A DNA stretch of 64,000 bases from contig NZ_JAAXKX010000009.1 of the NCBI RefSeq assembly GCF_012276755.1, positions 1 to 64,000 of the forward strand, written 5' to 3'. A program made the translations under genes and the position numbers. Of this stretch, positions 11,036 to 20,376 are shown in pieces (within the stretch, counting starts at the first letter, position 1; every line of letters starts with the position of its first letter). The notes beneath the pieces are model-generated. The model worked only from the letters and a program-made list of their open reading frames with translations, searched no databases and had not been told where the DNA came from. The stretch is from Marichromatium bheemlicum (lineage in GTDB: Bacteria > Pseudomonadota > Gammaproteobacteria > Chromatiales > Chromatiaceae).

Positions 11036-12229
11036 CTACTCCGCATCGATAGCTTGTAATTCCCAGCGTCCCTCACGCTGCACCAGCACCTGGCTGCAGC
11101 CGAGTTGACGTGGATCCTGTTCGACCCCGGGCAGTGCCTCGATCACCCGCCGGCCAGCGGCGCGCAGCCGCTCGATCTCGCCACGCAGCGCCGCGTCGGC
11201 GACGGCCGGCGCGAGCACCGGCGTGTCGGCGCAATAGCGCTGTTCGAGCCCATGACCGTGACGCAGCAACTCCTTGAGATCGACACTGAAGCCGACCGCC
11301 GGGCGGGCTCGACCGAAGACCCGGCCGATATCGTCATAGCGGCCGCCACGCGCGACCTCCAGCCCCCAGCCGGGGACGAAGGCGGCGAACACCGCGCCGG
11401 TCTTGTAGCGATAGCCACGCAGCTCGGCCAGGTCGTAGTGCACCCGCACCTCGGGCAGCCAGCGCTGCAGGCCCTCGGCGATGCGGCGCAGCTCATCGAG
11501 CGCGGCCTGGACCGGCTGATCGGCACGACTCAACACCTGCTCGGCCCGGACCAGGGCATCGGCCCCGTTGAGCTCGGCGAGCGCGACCAGCATATCGGCA
11601 GCGGCACCACTGACGCCGAAACTGCCGACCAACTGCTCGATCTCGGGGATGGCCTTGCGCTGCAACGCCTCGAACAGGGCGTGTTCCTGGGTCGCGTCGA
11701 GCCCGGCCTGGCGGGCCAGCCCGCGGAAGATACCGACATGCCCCAGATCGAGATAGCTCTCGTCGATCCCCGCCGCACGCAGCGTGAGCATGATCAGACG
11801 CAGGATCTCGATGTCGCTCTCGACCCCGGCATGCCCATAGATCTCGGCGCCGAGTTGGAGCGGACTGCGCGTCCCGCCGAAGCCATCGCCCCGGGTCCGC
11901 AGCACGGTGCCGAGATAGCACAGGCGCTGCGGTACGTCACGGCGCAGGTGATGGGCATCCATACGCGCGACCTGCGGGGTCATGTCCGCCCGCACCCCGA
12001 GCAACCGCCCAGTGACCTGGTCGGTGAGCTTGAAGGTCTGCAGGTCGAGGTCCTGACCGGTCCCGGTCAGCAGCGAGTCGAGATAGTCGATGAACGGCGG
12101 GATGACCAACTCATAACCCCAGCCGCCATAGAGATCCAGCAACTCACGGCGCAGCCCCTCGATCACGCGGGCCTGGGGCGGTAGCACTTCATCGATTCCG
12201 GCTGGCAACAGCCACCGTTCATCATTCAT
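11036..12229 (-). CDS. hisZ: ATP phosphoribosyltransferase regulatory subunit
   Basis: HisZ is a catalytically inactive HisRS-like protein that binds the short form of HisG and gives it activity and histidine feedback. The protein has class II synthetase motifs (LRADMTPQVARM; GGRYDDIGRVFGRARPAVGFS) but lacks the anticodon-binding domain, the HisZ pattern. The frame also offers a TTG at 12247 overlapping the previous stop. I favour ATG 12229 (397 aa, MNDERWLLPAGIDEVLPP), the usual N-terminus. Its presence implies that a short-form hisG lies elsewhere. Confidence 0.93.
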   Translation of the reverse strand: MNDERWLLPAGIDEVLPPQARVIEGLRRELLDLYGGWGYELVIPPFIDYLDSLLTGTGQDLDLQTFKLTDQVTGRLLGVRADMTPQVARMDAHHLRRDVPQRLCYLGTVLRTRGDGFGGTRSPLQLGAEIYGHAGVESDIEILRLIMLTLRAAGIDESYLDLGHVGIFRGLARQAGLDATQEHALFEALQRKAIPEIEQLVGSFGVSGAAADMLVALAELNGADALVRAEQVLSRADQPVQAALDELRRIAEGLQRWLPEVRVHYDLAELRGYRYKTGAVFAAFVPGWGLEVARGGRYDDIGRVFGRARPAVGFSVDLKELLRHGHGLEQRYCADTPVLAPAVADAALRGEIERLRAAGRRVIEALPGVEQDPRQLGCSQVLVQREGRWELQAIDAE

Positions 12230-12243
12230 CAGCACACTAAGAC

Positions 12244-12426
12244 TCAATTCACCAGGTAGAGCAGCCCGAGCCCGACGAGCATGCTCGTCAGCCCGGCCAG
12301 ACGCAGGGTCCGATCACGCTCGGCCACCATCAACAACAGCGCGCGCCGAAAGCCTCGCGGCGAGAGAAACGGCCAGATCCCCTCGATCACCAGCATCAGT
12401 GCCAGCGCGATCAGCAGTTCATCCAC
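12244..12426 (-). CDS. DUF2065 family small membrane protein (YjeT-like)
   Basis: The 60-residue protein is mostly hydrophobic with two predicted membrane helices (about 3-20 and 40-58) around an Arg-rich loop (SPRGFRRAL). It matches the DUF2065/YjeT family, found between hflC and purA in many proteobacteria, exactly as here. The biochemical role is unknown. The stop lies 14 bp before the hisZ ATG. Confidence 0.85.
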   Translation of the reverse strand: MDELLIALALMLVIEGIWPFLSPRGFRRALLLMVAERDRTLRLAGLTSMLVGLGLLYLVN

Positions 12427-12731
12427 GACCAGACGTCCTCGACCAGCCCCGAAGCACGCGGGCGCAACCGGGTCGGCACCCTTTCAAAAGGCGCCCATCT
12501 TTCCAGACACAAGGGCATTTGTCCATCGTTCGGACACCAGAAAACGCCCCGACAACAGGGTAGAAAACAAAAGATCGACGCAAAAGCTGCTTCTTGTCAA
12601 CAAGATACGAACTTTTAGCGCAAAAGCGCAGGCGTCGCTGAAACGTGGACGCCCCGGGCGGGGCGTCGATCAAGAAGGGAATGGCGGCGTGGCCCCAAAG
12701 GGCCACGCACAAGCGGTCAGCGCGACCAGGA
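12427..12731. other. 305-bp intergenic region with twin hairpins after hflC
   Basis: Two perfect GC-rich hairpins follow the hflC stop on the minus strand. One is 12687-12708 (9-bp stem, CAAA loop on the plus strand); the other is 12648-12667 (8-bp stem, GGGC loop). They probably end the hfq-hflXKC transcript or protect its 3' end. The remaining AT-richer 220 bp before the DUF2065 gene should hold the promoter of DUF2065-hisZ-purA. I see no convincing gene here. Confidence 0.55.
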
Positions 12732-13622
12732 TCAGCGGCCGATGGCCTCGACCGGCGCCTGCTGCTGACGGAAGAAGCGGAAGAACTCCGAGTCGGGCTC
12801 GAGCACCAACACGTCACCGCCATTACCGAAGGCCTGGCGATAGGAACCGAGGCTCCGGTAGAAGGCGTAGAACTCGGGATCGACGCTATAGGCGTTGGCG
12901 TAGATCTCGGCCGAGCGCGCATCACCCTCACCACGGATTTCCTCGGACTGACGATAGGCCTCGGCGGTGATCACGGTGCGCTGGCGATCGGCATCGGCGC
13001 GGATGCGCTCGGCGGCCTCCGAGCCCTTGGCTCGCAGGTCACGGGCGACGCGCTCACGCTCGGCGCGCATGCGCTGATAGACCGATTCACTGACCTCGGG
13101 CGGCAGGTCGATCTTCTTCACCCGCACGTCGACGATCTCGACGCCGAGGTCCTCGGTGTTGGCGTTGACCTCCTTGGTGAGGATCTGCATCAGCTCCAGA
13201 CGATCGTCGGAGACCACCTCCTGGATGGTGCGCTTACCGAACTCGTCGCGCAGGCTGGTGTTGATCCGCTCCGAGAGCAGGCGGCTGGTCCGCGCGCTGC
13301 TGCCACCGGTGGAGCGGAAGAACTGCGCCGCATTGGAGATCCGCCACTTGGCGTAAGAGTCGACGATCACGTCCTTCTTCTCGATCGTCAGGAAGCGCTC
13401 CGGACGCGAGTCGAGGGTCTGGATGCGACGATCGAAGACCTCGATGGTGTTGATCAAGGGCAGCTTGAAGTGCAGCCCGGGGCCGTACTGATCGGAGACG
13501 ATCTCACCGAGTCGCAGCTTGATCGCCACCTCGTACTGCTTGACCACGAAGGTACAGCTGTAGACGAGGAGCGCGAGCACCGCGACGCCGATCGGCAGCA
13601 GGGTCCTGTACTGATTCATCAA
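12732..13622 (-). CDS. hflC: FtsH regulator HflC (SPFH/band 7 protein)
   Basis: HflC with HflK forms a large membrane cage around the FtsH protease and limits its access to substrates. The 296-residue protein has a single N-terminal membrane segment (about 7-25, LLPIGVAVLALLVYSC) with the rest periplasmic: an SPFH domain followed by an Ala/Glu/Arg-rich helical stretch around 190-240. Its start overlaps the end of hflK by 4 bp, and the partner gene is directly upstream. Confidence 0.96.
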   Translation of the reverse strand: MMNQYRTLLPIGVAVLALLVYSCTFVVKQYEVAIKLRLGEIVSDQYGPGLHFKLPLINTIEVFDRRIQTLDSRPERFLTIEKKDVIVDSYAKWRISNAAQFFRSTGGSSARTSRLLSERINTSLRDEFGKRTIQEVVSDDRLELMQILTKEVNANTEDLGVEIVDVRVKKIDLPPEVSESVYQRMRAERERVARDLRAKGSEAAERIRADADRQRTVITAEAYRQSEEIRGEGDARSAEIYANAYSVDPEFYAFYRSLGSYRQAFGNGGDVLVLEPDSEFFRFFRQQQAPVEAIGR

Positions 13623-14782
13623 CGCGTCCTCCGCTCACGGTCCACGATGCGCTGGGGCATGGCCTCACCCGCCCCGCTGGCGCTCGCCGGCGTCGCCGCG
13701 GCCGGCGCCGAGACGGCCTGGCCGCTCTGGGCCGGTGTTGCTGATTGCTTGAGCATTTGATCGATGGGCAGGTACATCAGGCTGTTGCCGCCGTCCTCGA
13801 CATCGAGCACGACCTTGGCATTGTCACCCAGCACCTGCTCCATGGTCTCGAGATAGAGACGCTCACGCGTCACCTCCGGGGCCTTCTGGTATTCGGTGAG
13901 GATGGCGCTGAAGCGCGCCGCCTCACCCTCGGACTCGGCGATCACCTTGTCGCGATAGGCCTTGGCATCGGCGATGATGCGCGCAGCCTCACCTCGGGCA
14001 CGCGGCAACACCTCGTTGGCATAGGCCTCGGCCTGGTTCTCGATGCGCTCCTTGTCCTCGCGGGCCTTGATGGCATCGTCAAAGGCGGCCTTGACCTGCT
14101 CCGGCGGCTTGGCCGGCTGCATGTTGACCGTGGTCACCTCGAGGCCGGTCTTGTACTGATCCATCAGCGCCTGGATGCGCTCCTTGATGGTCACCGCCAC
14201 CGCGCTACGACCCTCGGTCATGACATAGTCGAGCTTGCTGCCACCGATGGTCACGCGCACCACCGTCACCGTAGCATCACGCAGGGTCTTCTCAGGGTTC
14301 TGGTCCTGGAACAGATAGTTGGCCGCGTCCTGGATGCGCGACTGCACCGTCAGCTCGACATCGACGATGTTCTCGTCCTGGGTGAGCATCGAGGCCTTGT
14401 GACTGAAGGTTGCAATCTCGTCGACATTGACCTTGGTTACCGACTCGATCGGTGCGGGGATGTGCCAATGCGGCCCCGGCCCGGTGGTCTCGGTGAGTTC
14501 GCCGAAGCGGGTTTCGACACCACGTTCGGCCGGACCGACGATGTAGATACCGGAGGCCAGCCAGATCACCACCAGTACGGCCACTGCCACACCGATCAGG
14601 CGCAGGCTGAGATCACGACCGGGACCGCCACTCGGGCCGCCCTGTCCGCCCCCCTTGCCACCAAAGAGTCCGCCCAGGCGCTCTTGGAGCTTACGCACCA
14701 CCTCGTCGAGGTCTGGCGGTCCCTGGTCGCCGCCGCCACTCCAAGGATCTTTGTTACCGCCACCTGGCTCGTTCCAGGCCAT
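13619..14782 (-). CDS. hflK: FtsH regulator HflK (SPFH/band 7 protein)
   Basis: HflK is the partner of HflC in the FtsH-regulating membrane complex. The frame is open to 14965, but the family N-terminus MAWNEPGGGNKDPWSGG begins at 14782, giving 387 residues. After a Gly-rich cytoplasmic tail comes a membrane helix (about 72-92), the SPFH domain and a coiled helical region. The Ala/Pro-rich C-terminal tail (about 360-380) is variable in the family. Confidence 0.95.
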   Translation of the reverse strand: MAWNEPGGGNKDPWSGGGDQGPPDLDEVVRKLQERLGGLFGGKGGGQGGPSGGPGRDLSLRLIGVAVAVLVVIWLASGIYIVGPAERGVETRFGELTETTGPGPHWHIPAPIESVTKVNVDEIATFSHKASMLTQDENIVDVELTVQSRIQDAANYLFQDQNPEKTLRDATVTVVRVTIGGSKLDYVMTEGRSAVAVTIKERIQALMDQYKTGLEVTTVNMQPAKPPEQVKAAFDDAIKAREDKERIENQAEAYANEVLPRARGEAARIIADAKAYRDKVIAESEGEAARFSAILTEYQKAPEVTRERLYLETMEQVLGDNAKVVLDVEDGGNSLMYLPIDQMLKQSATPAQSGQAVSAPAAATPASASGAGEAMPQRIVDRERRTR

Positions 14783-15041
14783 AGCTTCTCCGTCTGTACT
14801 GGTTGGTTGGGGAGTCGTCCCGGATTGCCCTGTCGGGGGTTGACGATCCAGCCACTGCAAACAGGGCCTCACGACAAATCCGATGGCAGTGAAATATCGC
14901 GTAGAACAATGCCGACGTACGAGGCCGATATCAAGCGATATCGCAAGACGCGGCCGCTCGGACACGCGCCCAGGGCCAGATCGAAGGTGTCATTCTAAGA
15001 TGGCTCCCGGGAACGGGGCAAACGCCCCGCTGCGATGACCG
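14783..15041. other. 259-bp gap between hflX and hflK
   Basis: Just past the hflX stop is a 6-bp GC hairpin with a 4-nt loop (15014-15029) that could terminate or pause. A 7-bp inverted repeat CGATATC/GATATCG (14926-14943) lies nearer hflK. Together they suggest a separate hflKC promoter here, but I cannot pick clear -35/-10 boxes. No gene is visible. Confidence 0.35.
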
Positions 15042-16328
15042 TCAGGGTTCAAGACAGGCGGCCAGACGCGGATCACGCGCGCGCAGACGCTCGAGATCGG
15101 TGCGCGCGATGTTGAAGGCCATCTCCCAGCCACCGCTCTCCAGCGGGGTGTCGACCAAGACCTGGGCATGGCTGAAGAGCAGCGCCCGCACCCGACCATC
15201 AGCCGGCTCGAGCCGTACCCGACACTCGACGCGCTGATCACCGACACGCTCGGCGATCGCCTGTAACAGCAGCTCGATCCCCGCGCCCTCGCGCGCCGAG
15301 ATCCACACCCGCACCGCCACCCCATCGGCATCACGCTCGAGGCGCGGTTCGCCCTCCTCGAGCCGGTCGATCTTGTTGAACACCTCCAGACGCGGGATCT
15401 CGCTGCAACCGATCTCGTCGAGCACCAGCTCGACGTCACCGATCAACCGCGCCCGGTGTCCCGCTGCGGCGTCGATCACGTGCAGTAGCAAGGCGGCGTT
15501 GCGCGCCTCCTCCAGGGTCGAGCGGAAGGCGGCCACCAGCTCATGGGGCAGATCGCTGACGAAGCCGACGGTATCGGCCAGCAGCGCCCGATCGCCGTGG
15601 GGCAACGCCAGGCGACGCAGCGTCGGATCGAGGGTGGCGAACAGTTGATCGGCCTGGAACACCCCGGCCTCGGTGAGACGGTTGAACAGCGTCGACTTAC
15701 CGGCATTGGTGTAGCCGACCAGCGAGACCACCGAGAGCTCGGCCTTGGCGCGCGCCTTGCGCCCCTGTGCGCGTTGCCCCTCGATCTTGCCGAGCCGGCG
15801 TTCGAGCATCGCCACCCGCTTGCCGAGCAGCCGGCGGTCGGTCTCGAGCTGGGTCTCGCCCGGACCGCGTAGCCCGATGCCGCCCTTCTGGCGCTCGAGG
15901 TGGGTCCAGCCGCGCACCAGCCGGGTCGAGAGGTGACGCAGCTGCGCCAGCTCCACCTGCAGCTTACCCTCGAAGGAGCGCGCGCGCTGGGCGAAGATGT
16001 CGAGGATCAGCCCGGAGCGATCGAGCACCCGGCACTGCACCAGCCGCTCGAGATTGCGCTCCTGTGCCGGCGAGAGCGGATGGTCGACGATCACCAGATC
16101 GGCCTCACTGGCAGCCACCAACCCCTTGAGCTCCTCGGCCTTACCGGTCCCGACGAAATAGCGCGGATCGGGCGCGGCACGACTGCCACGGAGGGTCGCC
16201 AACACCTCGGCACCGGCCGACTCGGCGAGCAGGACGAACTCCTCGCGGCGATCGTCCTCGACGCGCTCGCCGCCGAGGTCGATCTGGACCAGGATGGCCC
16301 GTTCACCGACATCGGGACGCTCAAACAC
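15042..16328 (-). CDS. hflX: ribosome-associated GTPase HflX
   Basis: HflX is a GTPase that splits stalled 70S ribosomes, notably during heat stress. The 428-residue protein has an N-terminal HflX domain, a coiled region with the signature GGIGLRGPGETQLETDRR near 149-166, then the G domain. G1 is GYTNAGKS (205-212), G3 DTVGF and G4 NKID. The C-terminal domain of about 60 residues is present. The gene follows hfq by 39 bp as in E. coli. Confidence 0.96.
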   Translation of the reverse strand: MFERPDVGERAILVQIDLGGERVEDDRREEFVLLAESAGAEVLATLRGSRAAPDPRYFVGTGKAEELKGLVAASEADLVIVDHPLSPAQERNLERLVQCRVLDRSGLILDIFAQRARSFEGKLQVELAQLRHLSTRLVRGWTHLERQKGGIGLRGPGETQLETDRRLLGKRVAMLERRLGKIEGQRAQGRKARAKAELSVVSLVGYTNAGKSTLFNRLTEAGVFQADQLFATLDPTLRRLALPHGDRALLADTVGFVSDLPHELVAAFRSTLEEARNAALLLHVIDAAAGHRARLIGDVELVLDEIGCSEIPRLEVFNKIDRLEEGEPRLERDADGVAVRVWISAREGAGIELLLQAIAERVGDQRVECRVRLEPADGRVRALLFSHAQVLVDTPLESGGWEMAFNIARTDLERLRARDPRLAACLEP

Positions 16329-16360
16329 CGTGCAGCCCCTGGCCCTCAGGCATGCGCAAC

Positions 16361-16621
16361 TCAGGCATCGTCTGACTTGCCCTCGGTTTTCTGCGGTTCA
16401 TCGGCCGGTGGCAGCTTGATGTTACGCGCCGGCACCACGGTCGAGATCGCATGCTTGTAGATCATCTGACTGACGTTGTTCTTGAGTAGTACGACGAACT
16501 GGTCGAAGGACTCGATCTGTCCCTGTAGCTTGATACCGTTGACCAGGAACACCGAGACCGGTACACGCTCCTTGCGCAGGGTGTTCAAAAACGGGTCTTG
16601 CAGGCTATGGCCCTTTGCCAT
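16361..16621 (-). CDS. hfq: RNA chaperone Hfq
   Basis: Hfq forms a hexameric Sm ring that pairs small RNAs with mRNAs. Start 16621 ([20 protein letters not shown]) gives 86 residues; eight further in-frame codons upstream are rejected because this is the invariant N-terminus. The Sm1 segment with [10 protein letters not shown] and Sm2 YKHAIST are intact. The C-terminal tail is short and acidic compared with the 102-residue E. coli protein, as in Pseudomonas. Post-transcriptional control by sRNAs is therefore expected in this organism. Confidence 0.97.
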   Translation of the reverse strand: MAKGHSLQDPFLNTLRKERVPVSVFLVNGIKLQGQIESFDQFVVLLKNNVSQMIYKHAISTVVPARNIKLPPADEPQKTEGKSDDA

Positions 16622-16878
16622 GTCGTTGAGTCTCCTTGTTGTCATTCGTTCGGCAGATGCCCTGCGCCCGCGGTCCCCGCGCGCCTTGGCCTTGAGTCAG
16701 CGCCCTACCCCGGTCTCGCTCACGCACGCCATCACCACGCACCAGGGCACGCGATGGTCGCAGACATCCTGCCTGATTCCGGCGCCAGCCGGCTTGGAGC
16801 ACACCCCCAGGCCGGGGGCTCGATGAGCATGCCTCGCCGAGGGGCGCCACGGCAAGGACCAGGCACTGGATCCAAGGC

Positions 16879-17844
16879 TCAGGCGCACACGGGGGTAGTG
16901 ACACCGGCCGCCTCGAGCACCGCCAGGGCCTGCGCGCAAGGGTCGGGCCGATCATCGAGCCAGTGGCAGTCGGGTTCGGCGCGCAGCCAGGTCAGCTGAC
17001 GCTTGGCGAGCTGTCTGGAGGCGTAGATACCGCGTTGCAGCAGCTCCACATCGTCGTATTCACCATGCAGGTATTTCAACACCTGGCGGTAACCCACGCA
17101 GCGCATCGAGGGCAGCTCCGGGTGCAGGTCCCCGCGCGCCCACAGTCGCTCGACCTCACCCACCAGCCCCTGCCCGAGCATCCCGCGAAAGCGCTGCTCG
17201 ATACGCTGATGCAACAGCGCGCGCTCGGCGGGGGCGCGCACCAGCTTCACCCATCGATAGGGTGGCTCGGCGCGGGCCCGGGCCTCGGCGATCAGGGCGC
17301 TCATCGGCCGGCCGGCAAGGGCGTGGACCTCGAGCGCACGCTGAATACGCTGCGGGTCGTTGGGGTGGATCTGCGCCGCGCTCGCCGGATCGACTGCGGC
17401 GAGCCGCGCGTGCATCGCCCGCCAACCGAGTCGTGCGGCCTCGGCCTCGAGTGCGGCTCGCACCATCGGGTCGGCCCCCGGCAACTCGGCCAGGCCGCGC
17501 AACAGACCGCGCACATAGAGCATGGTGCCACCGACCAGCAAGGGGATCCGCCCCCGTGCACTGATCTCGGCCATCGCCGCCAAGGCATCGGCACGAAACT
17601 GTGCGGTCGAATAGGATTCACTCGGGTCGAGGATATCGATGAGCCGGTGCGGGGCCTCGGCGAGCACCTCGGGTCCGGGCTTGGCGGTACCGATGTCCAT
17701 GCCGCGATAGACCATCGCCGAATCGACACTGATGATCTCACACGGTAACCGACGCACCAGCTCGACGGCGAGATCGGTCTTGCCGGCGGCGGTCGGGCCG
17801 AGCAGCAGGATGGCCCACGGTCGTGGGTCGGTCGAGACGGTCAT
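16879..17844 (-). CDS. miaA: tRNA dimethylallyltransferase
   Basis: MiaA adds an isopentenyl group to A37 of tRNAs reading UNN codons. The 321-residue protein shows the P-loop GPTAAGKT (16-23), the [16 protein letters not shown] motif and the [15 protein letters not shown] segment. The length is normal. It lies between mutL and hfq, separated from hfq by a 257-bp gap that probably carries an hfq promoter; a weak CCCCC/GGGGG hairpin sits there at 16804-16818. Confidence 0.96.
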   Translation of the reverse strand: MTVSTDPRPWAILLLGPTAAGKTDLAVELVRRLPCEIISVDSAMVYRGMDIGTAKPGPEVLAEAPHRLIDILDPSESYSTAQFRADALAAMAEISARGRIPLLVGGTMLYVRGLLRGLAELPGADPMVRAALEAEAARLGWRAMHARLAAVDPASAAQIHPNDPQRIQRALEVHALAGRPMSALIAEARARAEPPYRWVKLVRAPAERALLHQRIEQRFRGMLGQGLVGEVERLWARGDLHPELPSMRCVGYRQVLKYLHGEYDDVELLQRGIYASRQLAKRQLTWLRAEPDCHWLDDRPDPCAQALAVLEAAGVTTPVCA

Positions 17845-17886
17845 GGCGGGGCGGTCCTCTCGGGAATGCGTCGGGGTGCGCGCGGC

Positions 17887-19830
17887 TCAGCGGCCACGCT
17901 CGAACAGCCGGTCGAGTTGGTCGTGGGTCATCTTCACCCAGGTCGGGCGACCGTGATTGCACTGATCGATACGCTCGACCTGCTCCATCTCGCGCAGCAA
18001 CGCATTCATCTCCTCGAGGGTCAACCGACGATTGGCGCGCACCGCACCGTGACAGGCCATGGTCGCGAGCACCGCGTCGATGGCCGCATCGAGCCGCGTA
18101 CTGCGGCCGTGCTCGGCGAGATCGGACAGCAGATCACGCACCAGCGGCGCGATCTCGGCCTGACGCAATAGCGCCGGGACCTCGCGGATCACCAGGGTCT
18201 CGGCACCGAGTGGCTCGATCACCAGGCCCAACCGAGCCAGGGTCTCGCACTGCGTCTCCAGCAACTCGACCTCGGCCCGACTGACCTGAAGGGTGACCGG
18301 CAGCAGCAATGGTTGGGAGATGATACGCCCCCGCGCCCAGGCCTGCTTGAGCCGCTCGTAACCGATGCGCTCATGCGCGGCGTGAATATCGACCACGATC
18401 AGCCCGTCGCTGGCCTGCGCGAGCAGGAAGACCCCATTGACCTGTCCCAAGGCGAAGCCGAGTGGCGGCGGCGCGGCGGCCGAGGCCGCGTGCTGATGGG
18501 GTGGCGACGGGGGCGCGGTAGCGGCTGTCGGCGTCTCGACCATGGCGTCGGGCACAGGCGCCAATGGCGCAGCCGCCGGGCGTGGCTGCTGGAAGAGGAG
18601 ATCGGCCTGATAGCGCGCCGGGCGTTCGGCGACCCCGGCATGAACGCCCGTGCCGCGATCATGCCCACCGCAGGCCGTCCCCATGGCGCCGCCCCCGGCG
18701 CGGGCCGCTGGCATCGAGCGCCGGCGAGCGCCAGGAGGAGCGACCGGGGCAGACGCGTCGGTCACCTCGGGCGGCGCGACAGGCGCAGTCGTGGCGGCCG
18801 CCGCCTCCCCGAGTACACCGCTGGCGAGTCGCCGCTGCAGACTGCTGAACAGGAAGTCATGCACCTGACGGCTCTCGCGGAAGCGGACCTCGTGCTTGGC
18901 CGGATGGACGTTGACGTCGACCTGACGCGCCGGCAGTTCGAGAAACAGCACGAAGGCCGGATGACGGGCGTGATGGAGCACATCGCTGAAGGCCTGACGC
19001 ACCGCGTGCGCCACCAGCTTATCGCGCACCATGCGGCCATTGACGTAGAAGTACTGCTGGTCGGCCTGGCTGCGCGAGAAGGCCGGCGGCAAGACCCAAC
19101 CGTGCAGCCGCAACCCAACGGCCTCGGCCTCCACCGTCAACGCCTGCTCGGCGAAGGACTGGCCGAGCAGCTGAGCGAGCCGGGCGCGCTCACGCGTCGT
19201 CTCGCCACCGGCCGGGGCGAGGTCGAACACCTGGCGGCCATTGTGGCGCAGCACGAAACCGACCTCGGGACAGGCCAGGGCGATACGCCGCACCACCTGC
19301 TCGAGGTGTCCGAACTCGGTGCGCTCGGTGCGCAGGAACTTGCGCCGCGCCGGAGTATTGAAGAACAACTCACGCACCTCGACCGAGGTGCCGGGCGGGT
19401 GCGCGGCCGGGCGCGGCGACTCGAGCCTGCCATCGGCACCGACACCAAGACTCCAGGCCGGGGTGTCCGCGGGCGCCTCGCGCGGACACGAGGTCAGCGT
19501 CAGGCGACTGACCGAGGCGATGCTCGGTAACGCCTCGCCACGAAAGCCCAGGGTAACGATGCCGTCGAGGTCCTCGAGCGCGGCGATCTTACTGGTGGCA
19601 TGGGCCGAGAGCGCCAGCCCCAACTCGTCGCGCGGGATGCCACAACCGTCATCACGCACCCGCAGCAGCCTCACCCCTCCCTGCTCCACCTCGATCTCGA
19701 TGCGCTCGGCACCGGCATCGAGGCTGTTCTCGATCAGCTCCTTGGCGATCGAGGCCGGACGCTCGACGACCTCGCCGGCGGCGATCTGGTTGACGAGATG
19801 GGGAGCGAGGGTACGGATCGGGGAAGCCAT
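17887..19830 (-). CDS. mutL: DNA mismatch repair protein MutL (endonuclease-type)
   Basis: MutL links mismatch recognition by MutS to strand excision. I place the start at 19830 (MASPIRTLAPHLVNQIAAGE), giving 647 residues. The N-terminal GHKL ATPase has KELIENSLDAGA and DDGCGI. A long Ala/Pro linker (about 335-455) leads to the C-terminal dimerisation domain. That domain has DIHAAHERIGYE, which fits the DQHAx2Ex4E endonuclease motif, and a terminal QCNHGRPT zinc-site motif. This MutL should therefore nick DNA itself, unlike E. coli MutL, which needs MutH. Confidence 0.96.
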   Translation of the reverse strand: MASPIRTLAPHLVNQIAAGEVVERPASIAKELIENSLDAGAERIEIEVEQGGVRLLRVRDDGCGIPRDELGLALSAHATSKIAALEDLDGIVTLGFRGEALPSIASVSRLTLTSCPREAPADTPAWSLGVGADGRLESPRPAAHPPGTSVEVRELFFNTPARRKFLRTERTEFGHLEQVVRRIALACPEVGFVLRHNGRQVFDLAPAGGETTRERARLAQLLGQSFAEQALTVEAEAVGLRLHGWVLPPAFSRSQADQQYFYVNGRMVRDKLVAHAVRQAFSDVLHHARHPAFVLFLELPARQVDVNVHPAKHEVRFRESRQVHDFLFSSLQRRLASGVLGEAAAATTAPVAPPEVTDASAPVAPPGARRRSMPAARAGGGAMGTACGGHDRGTGVHAGVAERPARYQADLLFQQPRPAAAPLAPVPDAMVETPTAATAPPSPPHQHAASAAAPPPLGFALGQVNGVFLLAQASDGLIVVDIHAAHERIGYERLKQAWARGRIISQPLLLPVTLQVSRAEVELLETQCETLARLGLVIEPLGAETLVIREVPALLRQAEIAPLVRDLLSDLAEHGRSTRLDAAIDAVLATMACHGAVRANRRLTLEEMNALLREMEQVERIDQCNHGRPTWVKMTHDQLDRLFERGR

Positions 19831-19885
19831 CGCGCAGATGGAACCAGATCGGCGCGCAGACGGCAAGGGCGACCAGCAATAGGTC

Positions 19886-19915
19886 GAACCACAAAGGCGC
19901 CAAGGGCACGAAGGG
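19886..19915 (+). repeat. dispersed CAAAG-type intergenic repeat, copy 1
   Basis: GAACCACAAAGGCGCC followed by AAGGGCACGAAGGG. It shares its GAACC(A/G)C-(A/G)AA-purine-rich layout with copies at 20101-20130 and 20198-20228. Similar dispersed elements are familiar from intergenic DNA of many proteobacteria; their function is unknown. Confidence 0.5.
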
Positions 19916-20019
19916 ATTGAAGGCGGGATGGGATGAGAGAGCACGCGCAAATGCCGATGATCGGCATTGGGCCTATCGGTCACTCACCCCATCGATCGAC
20001 TCGCCTCTCACCCGCCGGG

Positions 20020-20097
20020 CCAGCGGCCAGCGGCCAGCGGCCAGCGGCCAGCGGCCAGCGGCCAGCGGCCAGCGGCCAGCGGCCAGCGGCCAGCGGC
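20020..20097. repeat. 7-bp tandem repeat (CCAGCGG), about 11 copies
   Basis: An uninterrupted run of CCAGCGG units, 78 bp long (11.1 copies), in the mutL-amiC spacer. Seven-base units would be prone to slippage. It lies about 280 bp downstream of the amiC stop and about 190 bp upstream of mutL, so copy changes would not alter a protein. Confidence 0.95.
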
Positions 20098-20100
20098 ATT

Positions 20101-20130
20101 GAACCGCAAAGACACAAAGCGCGCAAAGGG
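20101..20130 (+). repeat. dispersed CAAAG-type intergenic repeat, copy 2
   Basis: GAACCGCAAAGACACAAAGC followed by GCGCAAAGGG-type sequence, immediately after the 7-bp tandem repeat. This is the clearest of the three copies in the spacer and has the same orientation as the others. Confidence 0.55.
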
Positions 20131-20197
20131 TTTGTGTGTTCAGGCCCCCAGCGCAGGCGTGGCGCTCTGCTGGAGGTTGGCCACTGAAAGCCCACGC

Positions 20198-20228
20198 GAA
20201 CCGCGAACGGGCGAAGGACGCGAAGAAA
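20198..20228 (+). repeat. dispersed CAAAG-type intergenic repeat, copy 3
   Basis: GAACCGCGAACGGGCGAAGG followed by ACGCGAAGAAA: same layout and orientation as the copies at 19886 and 20101, but with more G for A changes. Confidence 0.45.
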
Positions 20229-20376
20229 GTGGTCAGCTTTCAGTCAACAGCCTCCAGTATCGGTCTGTAATCAACTATCGCGGACGAGACAAGCCCTCCC
20301 CTCACTGGCGACTGATAGCTGAAAGCCGGTGGCTATCTCCCCTTTGCGGTTCAAGCTTTTTTAGCGGCTGGCGAGG

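Larger units (their letters stand above)
19831..20376. other. 546-bp repeat-rich spacer between amiC and mutL
   Basis: No credible gene is present. The spacer contains three same-orientation copies of a degenerate (ACCG)CAAAG-type element (19886-19915, 20101-20130, 20198-20228) and an 11-copy 7-bp tandem repeat (20020-20097). The octamer CTGAAAGC occurs at 20184-20191 and 20319-20326, and its reverse complement at 20236-20243. The composition looks like an accumulation of dispersed intergenic repeats. Confidence 0.7.

Noticed and set aside
16622-16878. Small RNA or gene in the hfq-miaA gap
   Set aside because: Only a weak 5-bp hairpin (16804-16818) and no clear promoter-terminator pair. Frames here are short and compositionally poor.
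20020-20097. CRISPR array
   Set aside because: Units are 7 bp without spacers, so this is a microsatellite-type array and not CRISPR.
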